A DNA stretch of 39,803 bases from Firmicutes bacterium UBA5286 (GTDB lineage Bacteria; Bacillota; Proteinivoracia; UBA4975), in assembly GCA_002408465.1 (NCBI GenBank), contig DHSM01000010.1, positions 57,491 to 97,293 of the forward strand. The letters run 5' to 3'. A model generated the notes under the pieces. It saw nothing but the letters and a program-made list of their open reading frames with translations. It was not told where the DNA came from and searched no databases. Positions 16,571 through 25,154 of the stretch are shown here, piece after piece; positions within the stretch are counted from its first letter, which is position 1, and the number at the start of each line of letters is the position of its first letter. Position numbers and translations under genes: made by a program.

Positions 16571-17047
16571 CTCATTTGTATTTTTTCGCCGCTGAGGGTA
16601 AAAATCCCTGCAATCAGTTGAGTATCTTATCCAAAAAGTTCCATACAGTTTCTGGCAGAAGCCTGCAGCCTTCTTGAGAAAGAAAATAATGAAGGCAGAA
16701 ATCCTCCCTCATCTTACTGCTGATAAATGCTGGGTGAATAATATGTTTCTTTTTACTGACGGTCAGCACGCTCCTCCGGTTCCAAACTACGGCAAATACC
16801 TCCCGGACATTGTTTCCGGTTGCCTGGGAAAAGCACTCTCCTCATACATGATAAACAGGCCTGAGCTCTCGCCCTCTCGCATGGTCTATATAAATTATAC
16901 ATGAAAGTGTGAACACAGCATACTCAATAATCAAATTCCCTCTTGCCACAGGGGCAAGAGGGAACCGCAAATATAGCCTTTTTATCGGGACTTTCACCCT
17001 ATAGACTGCCAGCTAAAAGGTCTAGCCCGGAACTCTTTCCTGCTTAC
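16571..17047. other. 477-base intergenic region with paired segments and a minus-strand -10 element
   Basis: No convincing gene. On the minus strand a TATAAT (16894-16899) is followed by a GC-rich stretch with nested pairing: GGCAA (16791-16795) with TTGCC (16820-16824), enclosing CCGGA (16803-16807) with TCCGG (16815-16819) around a 7-base loop. A CTGAC-C-GTCAG hairpin follows near 16757-16767. A transcript from this promoter would reach the DUF2007 gene after about 330 bases, so the region may be a structured leader or small RNA. It matches no riboswitch I can recall. A 76-codon plus-strand frame at 16674-16904 has no ribosome site and an unremarkable sequence. Confidence 0.35.
16936..16964 (-). 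terminator. Hairpin ending the sigma/anti-sigma/ABC operon
   Basis: Perfect 12-bp arms (TTCCCTCTTGCC and its complement) around a 5-base loop. On the minus strand it is followed by TTTGATTATT, a weak T-tract, 84 bases beyond the ABC ATPase stop. The stem is strong but the tail is imperfect. Confidence 0.65.
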
Positions 17048-17719
17048 TTACCCTTCCAAAGCGACTTCCCCATCATGCATCCGCAGCACCACATCGGCCT
17101 GGCCGGCAATGCTTAAGTCATGAGTGACGATGATGACACAGCGGTTCTTTTCATGGGCCAGACTTTTCAGGAGGCTGACGATATTGGCCCCGTTTTCGGT
17201 GTCCAGGTTGCCGGTAGGCTCGTCGGCCAGAATCACCTTTGGCCGAGAGGCCAAGGCCCGGGCTATTGCAATGCGCTGCTGTTCGCCGCCGCTGAGCATG
17301 GCCGGGTAACGTTTGAACACTTCTTCTGTGAGCCCCACACTAATTATCATCTCCGCGGCTTGGGGCTTGGCCTCCTTTGCCTTAATACCCTTCAATTCCA
17401 GGGGATACATTACATTTTCCAGGGCTGTGAGCAAGGGGAAGAGGTTATAGGCTTGATAGATTACCGCCACATCTTCCCGGCGGTACTTGTCCCGGTCCAG
17501 TTGGCGAGTAGAGGTATTCCCAAAATTCACCTGGCCCTCTGAAGGCAGGTCCAGTCCCGCCAGCAAGGACAACACAGTGGTCTTGCCGCTGCCGCTCTTT
17601 CCCACCAAGGCGTAGACCTTGCCCTGCTGAAAAGAGAAAGAAGCGTTCTTTACGGCCTGTACCTCCTGGTACCGGCTTTTGTAGGTATAGGAAACATTGT
17701 CTAAGGCAAGAATGCTCAT
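17048..17719 (-). CDS. ABC transporter ATPase (LolD/MacB-like)
   Basis: A 223-residue ATPase of the MacB/LolD/FtsE group. It has Walker A GKSGSGKTT (40-48), Q-loop VIYQA, signature LSGGEQQR (142-149), Walker B VILADEP (162-168), GNLD and the switch His in VTHD. It works with the two FtsX-type permeases encoded just upstream; the intergenic gap is 4 bases and GGAG precedes the ATG. The three proteins would form an export or membrane-remodelling transporter. Substrate unknown. Confidence 0.9.
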   Translation of the reverse strand: MSILALDNVSYTYKSRYQEVQAVKNASFSFQQGKVYALVGKSGSGKTTVLSLLAGLDLPSEGQVNFGNTSTRQLDRDKYRREDVAVIYQAYNLFPLLTALENVMYPLELKGIKAKEAKPQAAEMIISVGLTEEVFKRYPAMLSGGEQQRIAIARALASRPKVILADEPTGNLDTENGANIVSLLKSLAHEKNRCVIIVTHDLSIAGQADVVLRMHDGEVALEG

Positions 17720-17723
17720 TTTT

Positions 17724-18956
17724 CTACTCCTTTGCCGTTAGGATTTGAATGACGTTCACCCTGTTCAGGGTTGATATGGCGATTGCAGCCCCCACCAGGT
17801 AGCAGACGAGGTAGCCGGCAATAATTGCGAACTGTATGGGGGCATTTCCTTGAACGATGGCCAGGGTGAGAAGGATGCCCAAGCCCGCGCCAATCATGGC
17901 GAGCAGGGCCTGCTCCAGGAACAAGGTCACGAATCCAGCCGCCCTGCTAGTTCCCAGGGAGCGCATAATAGCAAACTCCGGCTTGCGCAGGCGAACCAGC
18001 AGGTAGGAGACGACGAAGCCAATGCCGGCGCAGAGCAGGTAGATTATGGGGTAGAGGATGCGGCTGAGGGCGATATAGCCTGTGACGCTGGCGGTAGCAT
18101 CGGTAAGAATACTGTCGTTGATGATGAAGCCCAGCCTGTCTTCGCTTATTTCCTCACCCTGGACCTGGTTGAGGCTGACAAAGCCAAGACGCCGGAGAAG
18201 GGCCTTGAAATGATTGAGTTGCTGAGTATTGGCGATAGTAAAGCGGGCGCTGTCCCAGGCCGGGGGGAGTTCGATCTCCTGGCAGATCTCCTGCATGACC
18301 TCCCCGAGACAATAAAGGGGATCATTATTAAGTTTATTGCTTTGGTAGGTACCCACTATTTGCAGGGTAACTGTGCCATGGCAATAGTTGTCCTTTATTT
18401 TTTTGGGGTTTTCCGCTACCGTCAGCTTAATCTCATCCCCCAGTTCGAGGCCATTTTCTTGGAGAAAATTCCCGCTGGCGATGCACACTCTTTCCTGGGA
18501 GGAGAACAGCCCCTGGTCATAGCCCTCCATGTATTCAGGCAAGCTGGCGCCTTCGGATGCGAATGAGGAGATAGCGGCAATATCCGTCGCCCCCACTAAC
18601 TTGGGAGCGCTGACGAGCATTGCGTAAAGCTCAACAGGCTCCAGCTGGGGCCAGGGCCCCTGCAGGAAGCGAAGATTGCGGGTATACAGCCCCTGGGCTA
18701 TGAAGCCTGATTGTTCCAACAGCCCAATCACATCGCCGCTGATGTCCAAATCGTCGAGGATAGACCCTTCGTGGCTGGTAATGTTCCCGGTCACTTCAAT
18801 GCCGGCATGGAGATCGTTTAAGGCGGCCTGATGTTTGACAATGCTTTCGGCATAAATATTCATAAACAAGACCAGCACCAGGGAGACTCCAATTACCGCC
18901 AGGCTCTTGAATTTGCGCCGGGTCATCATGCGCAGGGTGGCTGCTGCCAAAAACAT
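17724..18956 (-). CDS. FtsX-family ABC permease (shorter partner)
   Basis: A 410-residue MacB/FtsX-like permease. One N-terminal membrane helix (KSLAVIGVSLVLVLFMNIYA) is followed by an extracellular domain of about 240 residues and three C-terminal helices. The last of these regions contains RKPEFAIMRSLGTSRAAGF, the cytoplasmic coupling-helix pattern. The ATG lies 2 bases after the stop of the longer permease gene, with AAAGGAGG formed by the end of that gene. It probably pairs with the longer permease as a heterodimer. Confidence 0.85.
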   Translation of the reverse strand: MFLAAATLRMMTRRKFKSLAVIGVSLVLVLFMNIYAESIVKHQAALNDLHAGIEVTGNITSHEGSILDDLDISGDVIGLLEQSGFIAQGLYTRNLRFLQGPWPQLEPVELYAMLVSAPKLVGATDIAAISSFASEGASLPEYMEGYDQGLFSSQERVCIASGNFLQENGLELGDEIKLTVAENPKKIKDNYCHGTVTLQIVGTYQSNKLNNDPLYCLGEVMQEICQEIELPPAWDSARFTIANTQQLNHFKALLRRLGFVSLNQVQGEEISEDRLGFIINDSILTDATASVTGYIALSRILYPIIYLLCAGIGFVVSYLLVRLRKPEFAIMRSLGTSRAAGFVTLFLEQALLAMIGAGLGILLTLAIVQGNAPIQFAIIAGYLVCYLVGAAIAISTLNRVNVIQILTAKE

Positions 18957-18958
18957 AT

Positions 18959-20752
18959 CTATTCCTCCTTTGTAGTCAGCACTTGTATGGGCTCGGCCTT
19001 AAGGACCCTGGCGGCAAATATGCTGCTGGGAACCAGGGTGACTGCCAGAACCATTCCCGCTGCTGCCAGTGGAGCCTGATGGCCGGGAGGGGAAACTACA
19101 TGAAAGCCAACCCCGGGATCTTCGCCAGAGACGCCGCTGTAGGAGGTGTCCGCCGCCATGGTTTCAACATTGCTTGTATAGGCTGCTTCAGAGATGAAAT
19201 CAGACAGGATATGCCCAGCAAAACCGCCAATACCCACCGCGATTCCGGCGACTAAGAGGACGCTGAACATAAGGAAGGCCAGTGCCTTTTTCCTGCCCGC
19301 GCCCAGGGAATACATGATAGCGATGCTGCGCTGCTGCCTGCCGACAAATAACAGAGCAAACAAAAGCCCAATCCCCAATCCGGCGGCGGCACAGATTGCC
19401 GTCAGAATAGCCGCAGTTTCTTTCATGCCGCTCAAAGCGCCGCTTATCTTGCTGTATCCCTGGTCGTAGTAAGCAAAGTTAAGCCCCGACAAGCCGCGCT
19501 GGGCCATCTCCTCTTTAAACGCTTCGACGCTGCCGTTTACGAGGCGGAAGGAGACAAAATTCTCCCACCCCGGCAAAAAAACTTCGCTGATGCCTTCGCT
19601 GTCGCCACGGACAGAATTACTGTTGTCCGTGCCAGCCACGGTTATGTTGTCAGGCTGGATGGAAACGGACCTCTGGGGAACAAAGACGGTATCTTCGTGC
19701 AAGCCATAAGCAGCCCCCATATTTTCGATAATGGTGTAGAGGCCAATAATCTCATAGCCTTCCCTGCTGGCGGCAACATCTGAAAAATCTTCTGCCATGC
19801 TGCCGACGCCGGTAAATATCAGGGGCTGCTCGGAAATTGCCAGTGAAATCCTGTCCCCCACCTGCAAGCCGTTGCGCTTAGCGGTGGCAGCGTTAATAAT
19901 GCAGACCTTGGCGCCGGCATCATACTCAGCTTGAGTAAAAGGCCTGCCGCTGGCAATTAAAGCTTTGCCCTGATTAAAGATCCGCATGGTCGCAAGATCG
20001 TTGGTGGTGTACACATTCAGGGTCTGTACAGAAGTCTGAAGCATTTCCACCAGATGGGCCCAGAGCAGCCCGTCTTCACTTTCCCAAAAGTCCTCGGAGG
20101 TAATCTCCATAATTGAGGCAAAAGAAGCCTCCTCCCCAAGAAACCCTGAATGCTGCAACAGAGCTTGGGAAAGGAGCGGGTATACGCTGCAATTTTTTCC
20201 CTGAAAACTTTCATAGCCGCTAGTGATATATTTCTTTCCGGGCTGAAGCTGATAAGCCTCGCCTCCACCGGCAACGAGGGTGATTACCTTGCCCTCCTTG
20301 AAACAACCACGATAGGAATGTGGCACCCTTAGCAGCTGGACAGCCGGCTTGCCGTCAACGGTGAATTCAAGGGGAATGAATTCAATCACCGAGTAACTGA
20401 CACCGATCCTGGAGGGCGCCACCGAGACGTCATCAAAGACTGTTGTTACGTCGGCAACGCCGGCCAGCATGATGCGGCGGTCAAGAAGCCGGACATGCTT
20501 GGAGCCAACAATAGGCGAATAATCATAGTTCATGATGTCAGGCAAATTCAAGTCCGGATTGTCAAGATCCCTAAAGGAGATTGTGCCGATGGTGGTAAAG
20601 GCTTCATCGGCCTCGGCAATGCTCAGGGCGGCGCTTAAATGCAGGTTGATGCCAATGGTCAAAAAAGCTGTTACCGCTGTCAGAAGGACGACGAAAAGGC
20701 TGGTTCTGACAGGTGTTCTAACCACTTGCCTGAGGCTGTTTTGAAATATCAC
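18959..20752 (-). CDS. FtsX-family ABC permease (longer partner)
   Basis: A permease of about 597 residues in the same FtsX/MacB group. It has an N-terminal helix (TSLFVVLLTAVTAFLTIGI), an external domain of about 400 residues with a MacB-like periplasmic-domain pattern (GLQVGDRISLAI), and three C-terminal helices with RQQRSIAIMYSLGAGRKKAL. The GTG at 20752 is chosen as the start: GGAGGG lies 7 bases upstream, just after the anti-sigma stop at 20772. An ATG at 20782 is possible but would overlap that gene without a good ribosome site. Before the last helix it carries an unusual insert, ASYTSNVETMAADTSYSG-like in character, facing outside. Confidence 0.82.
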   Translation of the reverse strand: MIFQNSLRQVVRTPVRTSLFVVLLTAVTAFLTIGINLHLSAALSIAEADEAFTTIGTISFRDLDNPDLNLPDIMNYDYSPIVGSKHVRLLDRRIMLAGVADVTTVFDDVSVAPSRIGVSYSVIEFIPLEFTVDGKPAVQLLRVPHSYRGCFKEGKVITLVAGGGEAYQLQPGKKYITSGYESFQGKNCSVYPLLSQALLQHSGFLGEEASFASIMEITSEDFWESEDGLLWAHLVEMLQTSVQTLNVYTTNDLATMRIFNQGKALIASGRPFTQAEYDAGAKVCIINAATAKRNGLQVGDRISLAISEQPLIFTGVGSMAEDFSDVAASREGYEIIGLYTIIENMGAAYGLHEDTVFVPQRSVSIQPDNITVAGTDNSNSVRGDSEGISEVFLPGWENFVSFRLVNGSVEAFKEEMAQRGLSGLNFAYYDQGYSKISGALSGMKETAAILTAICAAAGLGIGLLFALLFVGRQQRSIAIMYSLGAGRKKALAFLMFSVLLVAGIAVGIGGFAGHILSDFISEAAYTSNVETMAADTSYSGVSGEDPGVGFHVVSPPGHQAPLAAAGMVLAVTLVPSSIFAARVLKAEPIQVLTTKEE

Positions 20753-20771
20753 TGAAAATCCCTCCACAACC

Positions 20772-22229
20772 TTACTCGGCATCCGGAAGAGGAATCTCCC
20801 AATTGCCGGGAACAAAAAGGTGAGCCAAACGGGCGGTAATTATTTTGGGGGTACAATCAGGCACTGTAAAGCCTACGGCAAGATTGCCGTTTACATTCCT
20901 TTGCATAGTCGGCCGGGCGAGGGCATCAACCTCCCATTCTGCCAGGTCTTGGATCCAGCCGACACTCTTAATCTGCAACTCCAAGATATCTTCTGAACCC
21001 CAAACCGGGCCGTTCCTTTCCCAGGAAACCAGGGTTAAGGTTGAACCGGCGACGCTCAGTACTTTGCCTACTTCCCCTGGGGTAAAGGCTAAGTCTACAG
21101 GCTGGGTTATCGCCCAGTCAGAAATAAACAAACTTAGATTGTGCATGTTGCGGGGACGATTAAAGATATAATAGCCTTTCCAGTTGTTATTCCCGCTAAT
21201 AACCGTGCTTCTGGTTTCCTGCATTCGATTGCCCTTTCCATCGACTAGGAACATATCCGGTGCGGGAAATTGATTGGAATGCGCGACATAATCACTACTG
21301 AAGACATTATATTCAACCTTAATCTGTGTCGGAGTATAGATAAGGCGATGGACCTTAAGCGTCGCTTCCCCCACAGTCTCTTCAAAATCCAGGGTATACT
21401 CCTGAGATGCCCGGCTGACAAGTTCCCGGGTCACAGGAATGTCAATTGTCAAGCCCAGTTCTTTCACTTCCATTTTCAGCTGCTGCTCTCCCGGGGGCAG
21501 GGGATCGGTATGGACCATGCCCAGAAAACCCAGTGGAGTATTGGCCTGCTGGTTGGTCCATGAATAGAGAGTAAATATTTCGCTGGTTGCAGACCATAAG
21601 CCAATGGGGGGTATTTCATCCGTCCCCTCCACTAAGAAGATGACCGTGGTCTGGATGGGGTCGGCTACAGTTCCCAGGATGGTGAGCTTAAACCCATCCT
21701 TGGACACGGTATCCTGATGTTTGCTGATATAGCCATGTTCATATGCCCAGGCCAGCCCCGCGTCTTTGAAAATTAACTGCCGCACCCAGTCACCCAAAAA
21801 TGGCACCTGGGCGGAAGCCCGCACCACTTGGGGAAAGAAAGCAAAAAGCAATACTGCTAATACTGCCATCAGGGCAACGGCCTTAAAGCCAGTTCTGGTG
21901 AACATTGTTTTTCTCGTGCCCCGCTTGAGGGATTGAGGGGCACTGGCCTGGTCTGCAGACAAACCTGCCACCCATTCCCTTCTTCTGTTCATTTCTTCCT
22001 GGCTGAGCTCAGCAGCCCGGATGCTGACCCAAGGACCCCAATTTCCGCTGTCCAGAGAAGGGGTTTCTAACCCCGCTTTCAGGTCCCGCTCCACAGCCTG
22101 TACAGCCACAAACTCCCGGGAACATGCAGGACAGACCAGGAGATGTTCCTTTACAGTCCTGGCCGCGGCCGCCGTCAGTTCCCCCCCCAAGTACGCAGGC
22201 AGTTCGAGCCTAACATCCTGGCATCTCAT
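20772..22229 (-). CDS. Zinc-finger anti-sigma factor with DUF4179-like ectodomain
   Basis: A 485-residue single-pass membrane protein. The cytoplasmic N-terminus has the anti-sigma zinc-binding pattern with H29-x3-C33-x2-C36 and C3. A membrane helix lies at about 115-134 (FKAVALMAVLAVLLFAFFPQ), and about 350 external residues follow with beta-rich repeats, resembling the DUF4179 sensor of RsiX/YlaD-like regulators. It would hold the co-encoded sigma factor inactive until an outside signal arrives. Its ATG overlaps the sigma gene end by 20 bases, and GGAGGG lies 7 bases upstream. The permease genes follow, suggesting they are the regulated output. Confidence 0.82.
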   Translation of the reverse strand: MRCQDVRLELPAYLGGELTAAAARTVKEHLLVCPACSREFVAVQAVERDLKAGLETPSLDSGNWGPWVSIRAAELSQEEMNRRREWVAGLSADQASAPQSLKRGTRKTMFTRTGFKAVALMAVLAVLLFAFFPQVVRASAQVPFLGDWVRQLIFKDAGLAWAYEHGYISKHQDTVSKDGFKLTILGTVADPIQTTVIFLVEGTDEIPPIGLWSATSEIFTLYSWTNQQANTPLGFLGMVHTDPLPPGEQQLKMEVKELGLTIDIPVTRELVSRASQEYTLDFEETVGEATLKVHRLIYTPTQIKVEYNVFSSDYVAHSNQFPAPDMFLVDGKGNRMQETRSTVISGNNNWKGYYIFNRPRNMHNLSLFISDWAITQPVDLAFTPGEVGKVLSVAGSTLTLVSWERNGPVWGSEDILELQIKSVGWIQDLAEWEVDALARPTMQRNVNGNLAVGFTVPDCTPKIITARLAHLFVPGNWEIPLPDAE

Positions 22230-22707
22230 TTTTCCCGCCCTCCTTTCCTTCGATTTGCGCCCGCAATCTCTTCAGCGCATAGTGCAGCCGGGATTTTACC
22301 GTTCCCACAGGCACACCCAAGATTTCGGCGATTTCTGCTTGTTTCAAGTCCGCAGCATAGCGCAGAATTATTATCTGGGCGTAGGATTGAGGAAGTTCTT
22401 CTACCAGGTTCCAGATTAATCCCTGGTCGGCGCGGGCACTGTCCTGAGAGAACTCCTCCCCCCGGGCCATGGGCACCACTCTACCGCGCCGGCGGATCGT
22501 ACTCCCGCACTGGTGGGCGACTATGGTTTTAATCCATGACTTAAAATATAGCTTGTCCCGAAGCTGGTCCCGGGCCACATAGGCAGAGAGCACTGCCTCC
22601 TGCAGAGCATCCTGGGCGTCATGGGAATTACCGGTGATGGCCAAAGCCATCCTGAACAAATATGCTTCCAGGGGGCTGAGCAGGGCTAAAAACTCCGCTT
22701 CCGTCAT
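22210..22707 (-). CDS. ECF-type RNA polymerase sigma factor
   Basis: A 165-residue sigma-70 family factor of the extracytoplasmic-function group. Region 2 (about 8-75) reads EAYLFRMALAITGNSHDAQDALQEAVL, matching the DAxDxxQE pattern. Region 4 (about 105-155) has ELPQSYAQIIILRYAADLKQAEIAEILGVPVGTVKSRL, a classical helix-turn-helix for the -35 element. The ATG has GGAGGTGA upstream. It overlaps the anti-sigma gene. No ECF-type GGAAC/CGTC promoter could be placed with confidence in the 204 bases upstream, so autoregulation is not shown. Confidence 0.92.
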   Translation of the reverse strand: MTEAEFLALLSPLEAYLFRMALAITGNSHDAQDALQEAVLSAYVARDQLRDKLYFKSWIKTIVAHQCGSTIRRRGRVVPMARGEEFSQDSARADQGLIWNLVEELPQSYAQIIILRYAADLKQAEIAEILGVPVGTVKSRLHYALKRLRAQIEGKEGGKNEMPGC

Positions 22708-22853
22708 CCCGTCACCTCCTTCTGTCTACTAAGAGGGAATTTTTATGTATTTCGTTCACGAATCGAGGGAAAAAAGTTAGAAAATATGCGGCAAGGTAAA
22801 AAAACTCCCCTTTAAGCAAACAGCTATAAATTATTACCTGCCTGCCGAGAGGG

Positions 22854-22865
22854 AAGCATATGCTT
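22854..22865. repeat. 12-bp perfect palindrome between buk and the sigma gene
   Basis: AAGCATATGCTT is a perfect palindrome in the 204-base gap between the butyrate kinase end and the sigma factor start. A weak hairpin with TTCCT/AGGAA arms (22888-22903) lies just after the buk stop and is the only terminator-like structure there. Roles of both are unproven. Confidence 0.3.
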
Positions 22866-22911
22866 GATTCCAGTTAAATATATAGAATTCCTTGGTCCAG
22901 GAACATGTCCC

Positions 22912-23985
22912 CTACTTCAGCTGAAATTCACGGGCCTGTTCCTCTCCGGAGAGGACGCGCATGACCCCAGCAAACAACGCCTGCATCTCGTTTTCACCTG
23001 GCAAGATATGAACCGGGGCGATAAACTCCACCCGCTGGCGCACCAAGCCGGTAAATAGTTTCGAGTAGGCAAGGCCCCCGGTCAAGACAATGTCATCCAC
23101 AGCGCCATTTACCACTACGGCGAGCTTGGCGATGCTCCGAGCCACGGAAAGAGCCATGGCCTCATAGACCAGCTTGGCTTCCTGATCACCGGCTTCGGCC
23201 TTGGCCTCCACGGCTTTGGCATCGGTGGTATTCAAATGGGACTTAAGGCCGCCGTTTCTCTGCAGCAACTTCATTGCCCGGGAGTAGTCCAGCTTCCTGT
23301 CATCTACCAGTCGGAGCAGCTTGAATGTAGGCAGGGCCCCTGCCCGTTCCGGGGAAAATGCCCCCTCGTCGTCGGAGACCATGTCGATGATGCGCCCCTG
23401 GCTGTGCAAACTCAAGGTGATGCCCCCGCCCAAATGGGCGACGATGATATTGCGTTTTGCATACACTAAATTGTGTTCACGGCACAGGCGCAGGGCGGCG
23501 GCACGCATGTTCAGGTTGTGTCCCTGGCCATGACGGCTGATCTCCTTCAAACCTGTGATGCGTACCAAATCAATCATCTCATCGACTGTTACAGGGTCGT
23601 AGATATAAGCCTTGACCGCCGCCATTTTCGCAATATGAAAGGCCAGGGCTGCCCCCAGGTTGGAGGCATGATGATTAACGGGCCTATGTTCAAGGACTGC
23701 CAGCATCGCCTCATTGACCGTGTATGCACCGGCGGCCACCGGCGGCAGAAGGCCGCCGCGGCCCACCACCGTCACCAAATCTTCCACAGAATCGCCTTTG
23801 GCTGCCAAAACTTCTAGCACTAATTTCAGGCGCATCTCCAGCTGGGCAAAGATGGTGGGATAGGCTGCCAGCTCCTTCTCAGTGTGGATAATCTCTTCCT
23901 GCCATGCTTTGGCGCCATCCAGGAGGTAAAGGGCAAGCTTGGTAGAAGTAGAGCCGGGGTTGATTACCAGCACTTTATTTTTCAT
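22912..23985 (-). CDS. buk: Butyrate kinase
   Basis: A 357-residue acetokinase-family enzyme converting butyryl phosphate and ADP to butyrate and ATP, or acting on branched-chain acyl phosphates. The N-terminal VLVINPGSTSTKLALY is the acyl-phosphate/ATP motif. HGQGHNLNMRAAALR, NIIVAHLGGGITLSLH and the DIVLTGGLAYSK region are typical of butyrate kinases rather than acetate kinases. The length is normal. The ATG overlaps the ptb stop by 4 bases (ATGA), so both enzymes are made together. It provides a substrate-level phosphorylation step in fermentation. Confidence 0.95.
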   Translation of the reverse strand: MKNKVLVINPGSTSTKLALYLLDGAKAWQEEIIHTEKELAAYPTIFAQLEMRLKLVLEVLAAKGDSVEDLVTVVGRGGLLPPVAAGAYTVNEAMLAVLEHRPVNHHASNLGAALAFHIAKMAAVKAYIYDPVTVDEMIDLVRITGLKEISRHGQGHNLNMRAAALRLCREHNLVYAKRNIIVAHLGGGITLSLHSQGRIIDMVSDDEGAFSPERAGALPTFKLLRLVDDRKLDYSRAMKLLQRNGGLKSHLNTTDAKAVEAKAEAGDQEAKLVYEAMALSVARSIAKLAVVVNGAVDDIVLTGGLAYSKLFTGLVRQRVEFIAPVHILPGENEMQALFAGVMRVLSGEEQAREFQLK

Positions 23986-24899
23986 CTGACCGCATCCATG
24001 CCCGCTACAGTCAAGGAAGCCAGGGCGATGGACAGGTATTTTTCTTCCGCCGTCGCCCCGCGGGAGGTCAAGACGATAGGCACTTTGGCGCCAACAATCA
24101 TTCCTGCCATGATAGCGCCGGCTGTAACGGACCAGCTTTTGCCCAGGATGTTTCCTGTCGCCAAGGAGGGAACCACCAGCACATCGTAATCCCCGCTGTG
24201 CAGGCCTTCCACGCCCTTATGCCGTGCGATTTCAGCGCTCATGGCCACATCATAGGAAAGGGGGCCATCGACAACGCAGCCTGTAATTTCACCATTCCTG
24301 TTCATTTGCGCTAAAGAATAGGCATCCACGGTCTCCTGCATCTTCGGATTGACTTTCTCTACGCCGGCCAAAACGGCAATCTTCGGCAAGGGATAGCCCA
24401 GGGCCCGCAAAGCGCCGGCAGCGTTTTCAATGATGCTCTTCTTCTCCTCCAAGGTGGGATAGAGGATCATGCCGCCGTCGGTGCTGACGATAAGCTTAGG
24501 ATAATTGGGCAGCTTGTAGAAAGCTAAATGGGACATTACCCTGCCGGTGCGCAGGTTGTTCTCCTTTCTGACCACGGGACCCAAAAGGTCCTTGGTATCC
24601 AGGAGTCCCTTCATGAGGAAGTTGGCTCTGCCTTGGCGAATGAGGGCTACTGCTGCTTCCCCCGCCTGCCCGGGAGCAGCGGCCTCGATTATATGTGCTT
24701 CCGGGTCCTCACCCAGCGTGCCAAGAATCTCTTCAATCTTCTGGCGGTCGCCAACAAGGACGGCGTCGGCAATGCCATCTGCCTTTGCCTTTAATACGGA
24801 TTCCAGCACGGGTTTATCCTCCGCTGCCGCTACTGCCATTATGCTTTTGGTGGTTAGGGCTTTAGCGCCGTTGACAATCTCAGTAAAATCTGCAAACAT
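23982..24899 (-). CDS. ptb: Phosphate butyryltransferase
   Basis: A 305-residue enzyme of the phosphate acetyl/butyryltransferase family. It exchanges the CoA of butyryl-CoA (or isobutyryl/isovaleryl-CoA) for phosphate. Motifs include DAVLVGDRQKIEEIL, NFLMKGLLDTKDLLGPVV and the C-terminal VPSLATGNILGKSW and VPIVLTSRGATAEEKYLSIALA. GAGGAGGGG precedes the ATG. It pairs with buk in an ATP-forming operon. With the nearby ornithine pathway supplying acetyl-CoA, butyrate formation is plausible, although the genes turning acetyl-CoA into butyryl-CoA are not in the window. Confidence 0.94.
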   Translation of the reverse strand: MFADFTEIVNGAKALTTKSIMAVAAAEDKPVLESVLKAKADGIADAVLVGDRQKIEEILGTLGEDPEAHIIEAAAPGQAGEAAVALIRQGRANFLMKGLLDTKDLLGPVVRKENNLRTGRVMSHLAFYKLPNYPKLIVSTDGGMILYPTLEEKKSIIENAAGALRALGYPLPKIAVLAGVEKVNPKMQETVDAYSLAQMNRNGEITGCVVDGPLSYDVAMSAEIARHKGVEGLHSGDYDVLVVPSLATGNILGKSWSVTAGAIMAGMIVGAKVPIVLTSRGATAEEKYLSIALASLTVAGMDAVR

Positions 24900-24934
24900 A
24901 TTTCCCCTCCTCAGATATGTTTACTAACTATTAT

Positions 24935-24963
24935 TTCATATTTCTATGGGAAAAAAAATGCAA
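24935..24963 (-). promoter_or_regulatory. Candidate sigma-A promoter of ptb-buk
   Basis: The minus strand has TTGCAT (24958-24963), a 17-base T-rich spacer and TATGAA (24935-24940), about 36 bases before the ptb start. The hexamers match the consensus only partly, so this is a candidate. Confidence 0.4.
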
Positions 24964-25053
24964 AAGGATAAGAAAATATTCCTCAGCCATAGCAAAAGAC
25001 CGCATACCGCGACTTTACAGACGATTTTTCAAAAATGCTTACCTACTTCGTGA

Positions 25054-25106
25054 GAACATGCCCCAATAAGGGTGAAGGCAAGGCCATTCAAGATCAGAGC
25101 ATGTTC
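25054..25106. repeat. 8-bp inverted repeat upstream of ptb
   Basis: GAACATGC (25054-25061) and GCATGTTC (25099-25106) are perfect inverted arms 37 bases apart, in the 255-base gap between the GTPase gene end and ptb. It may be an operator or part of a degenerate repeat; nothing else is seen in this gap except the terminator next to it. Confidence 0.3.
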
Positions 25107-25121
25107 CTAAATTAAAGGTGA

Positions 25122-25145
25122 GAAGGAAGCCCGCGGGCTCCCTTC
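25122..25145 (-). terminator. Terminator after the COG2403-type GTPase gene
   Basis: An 11-base arm pair (GAAGGAAGCCC with GGGCTCCCTTC, one mismatch) with almost no loop, 9 bases after the GTPase stop. The downstream T-tract on the minus strand is short (ACCTTTAATTT), so it may act partly as a stabilising hairpin. It ends the long catabolic gene cluster. Confidence 0.7.
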
Positions 25146-25154
25146 TTGATGGGT

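Noticed and set aside
16674..16904. A 76-codon plus-strand frame in the 477-base intergenic region
   Set aside because: No ribosome binding site, no family resemblance, and it covers the paired segments of a possible minus-strand RNA.
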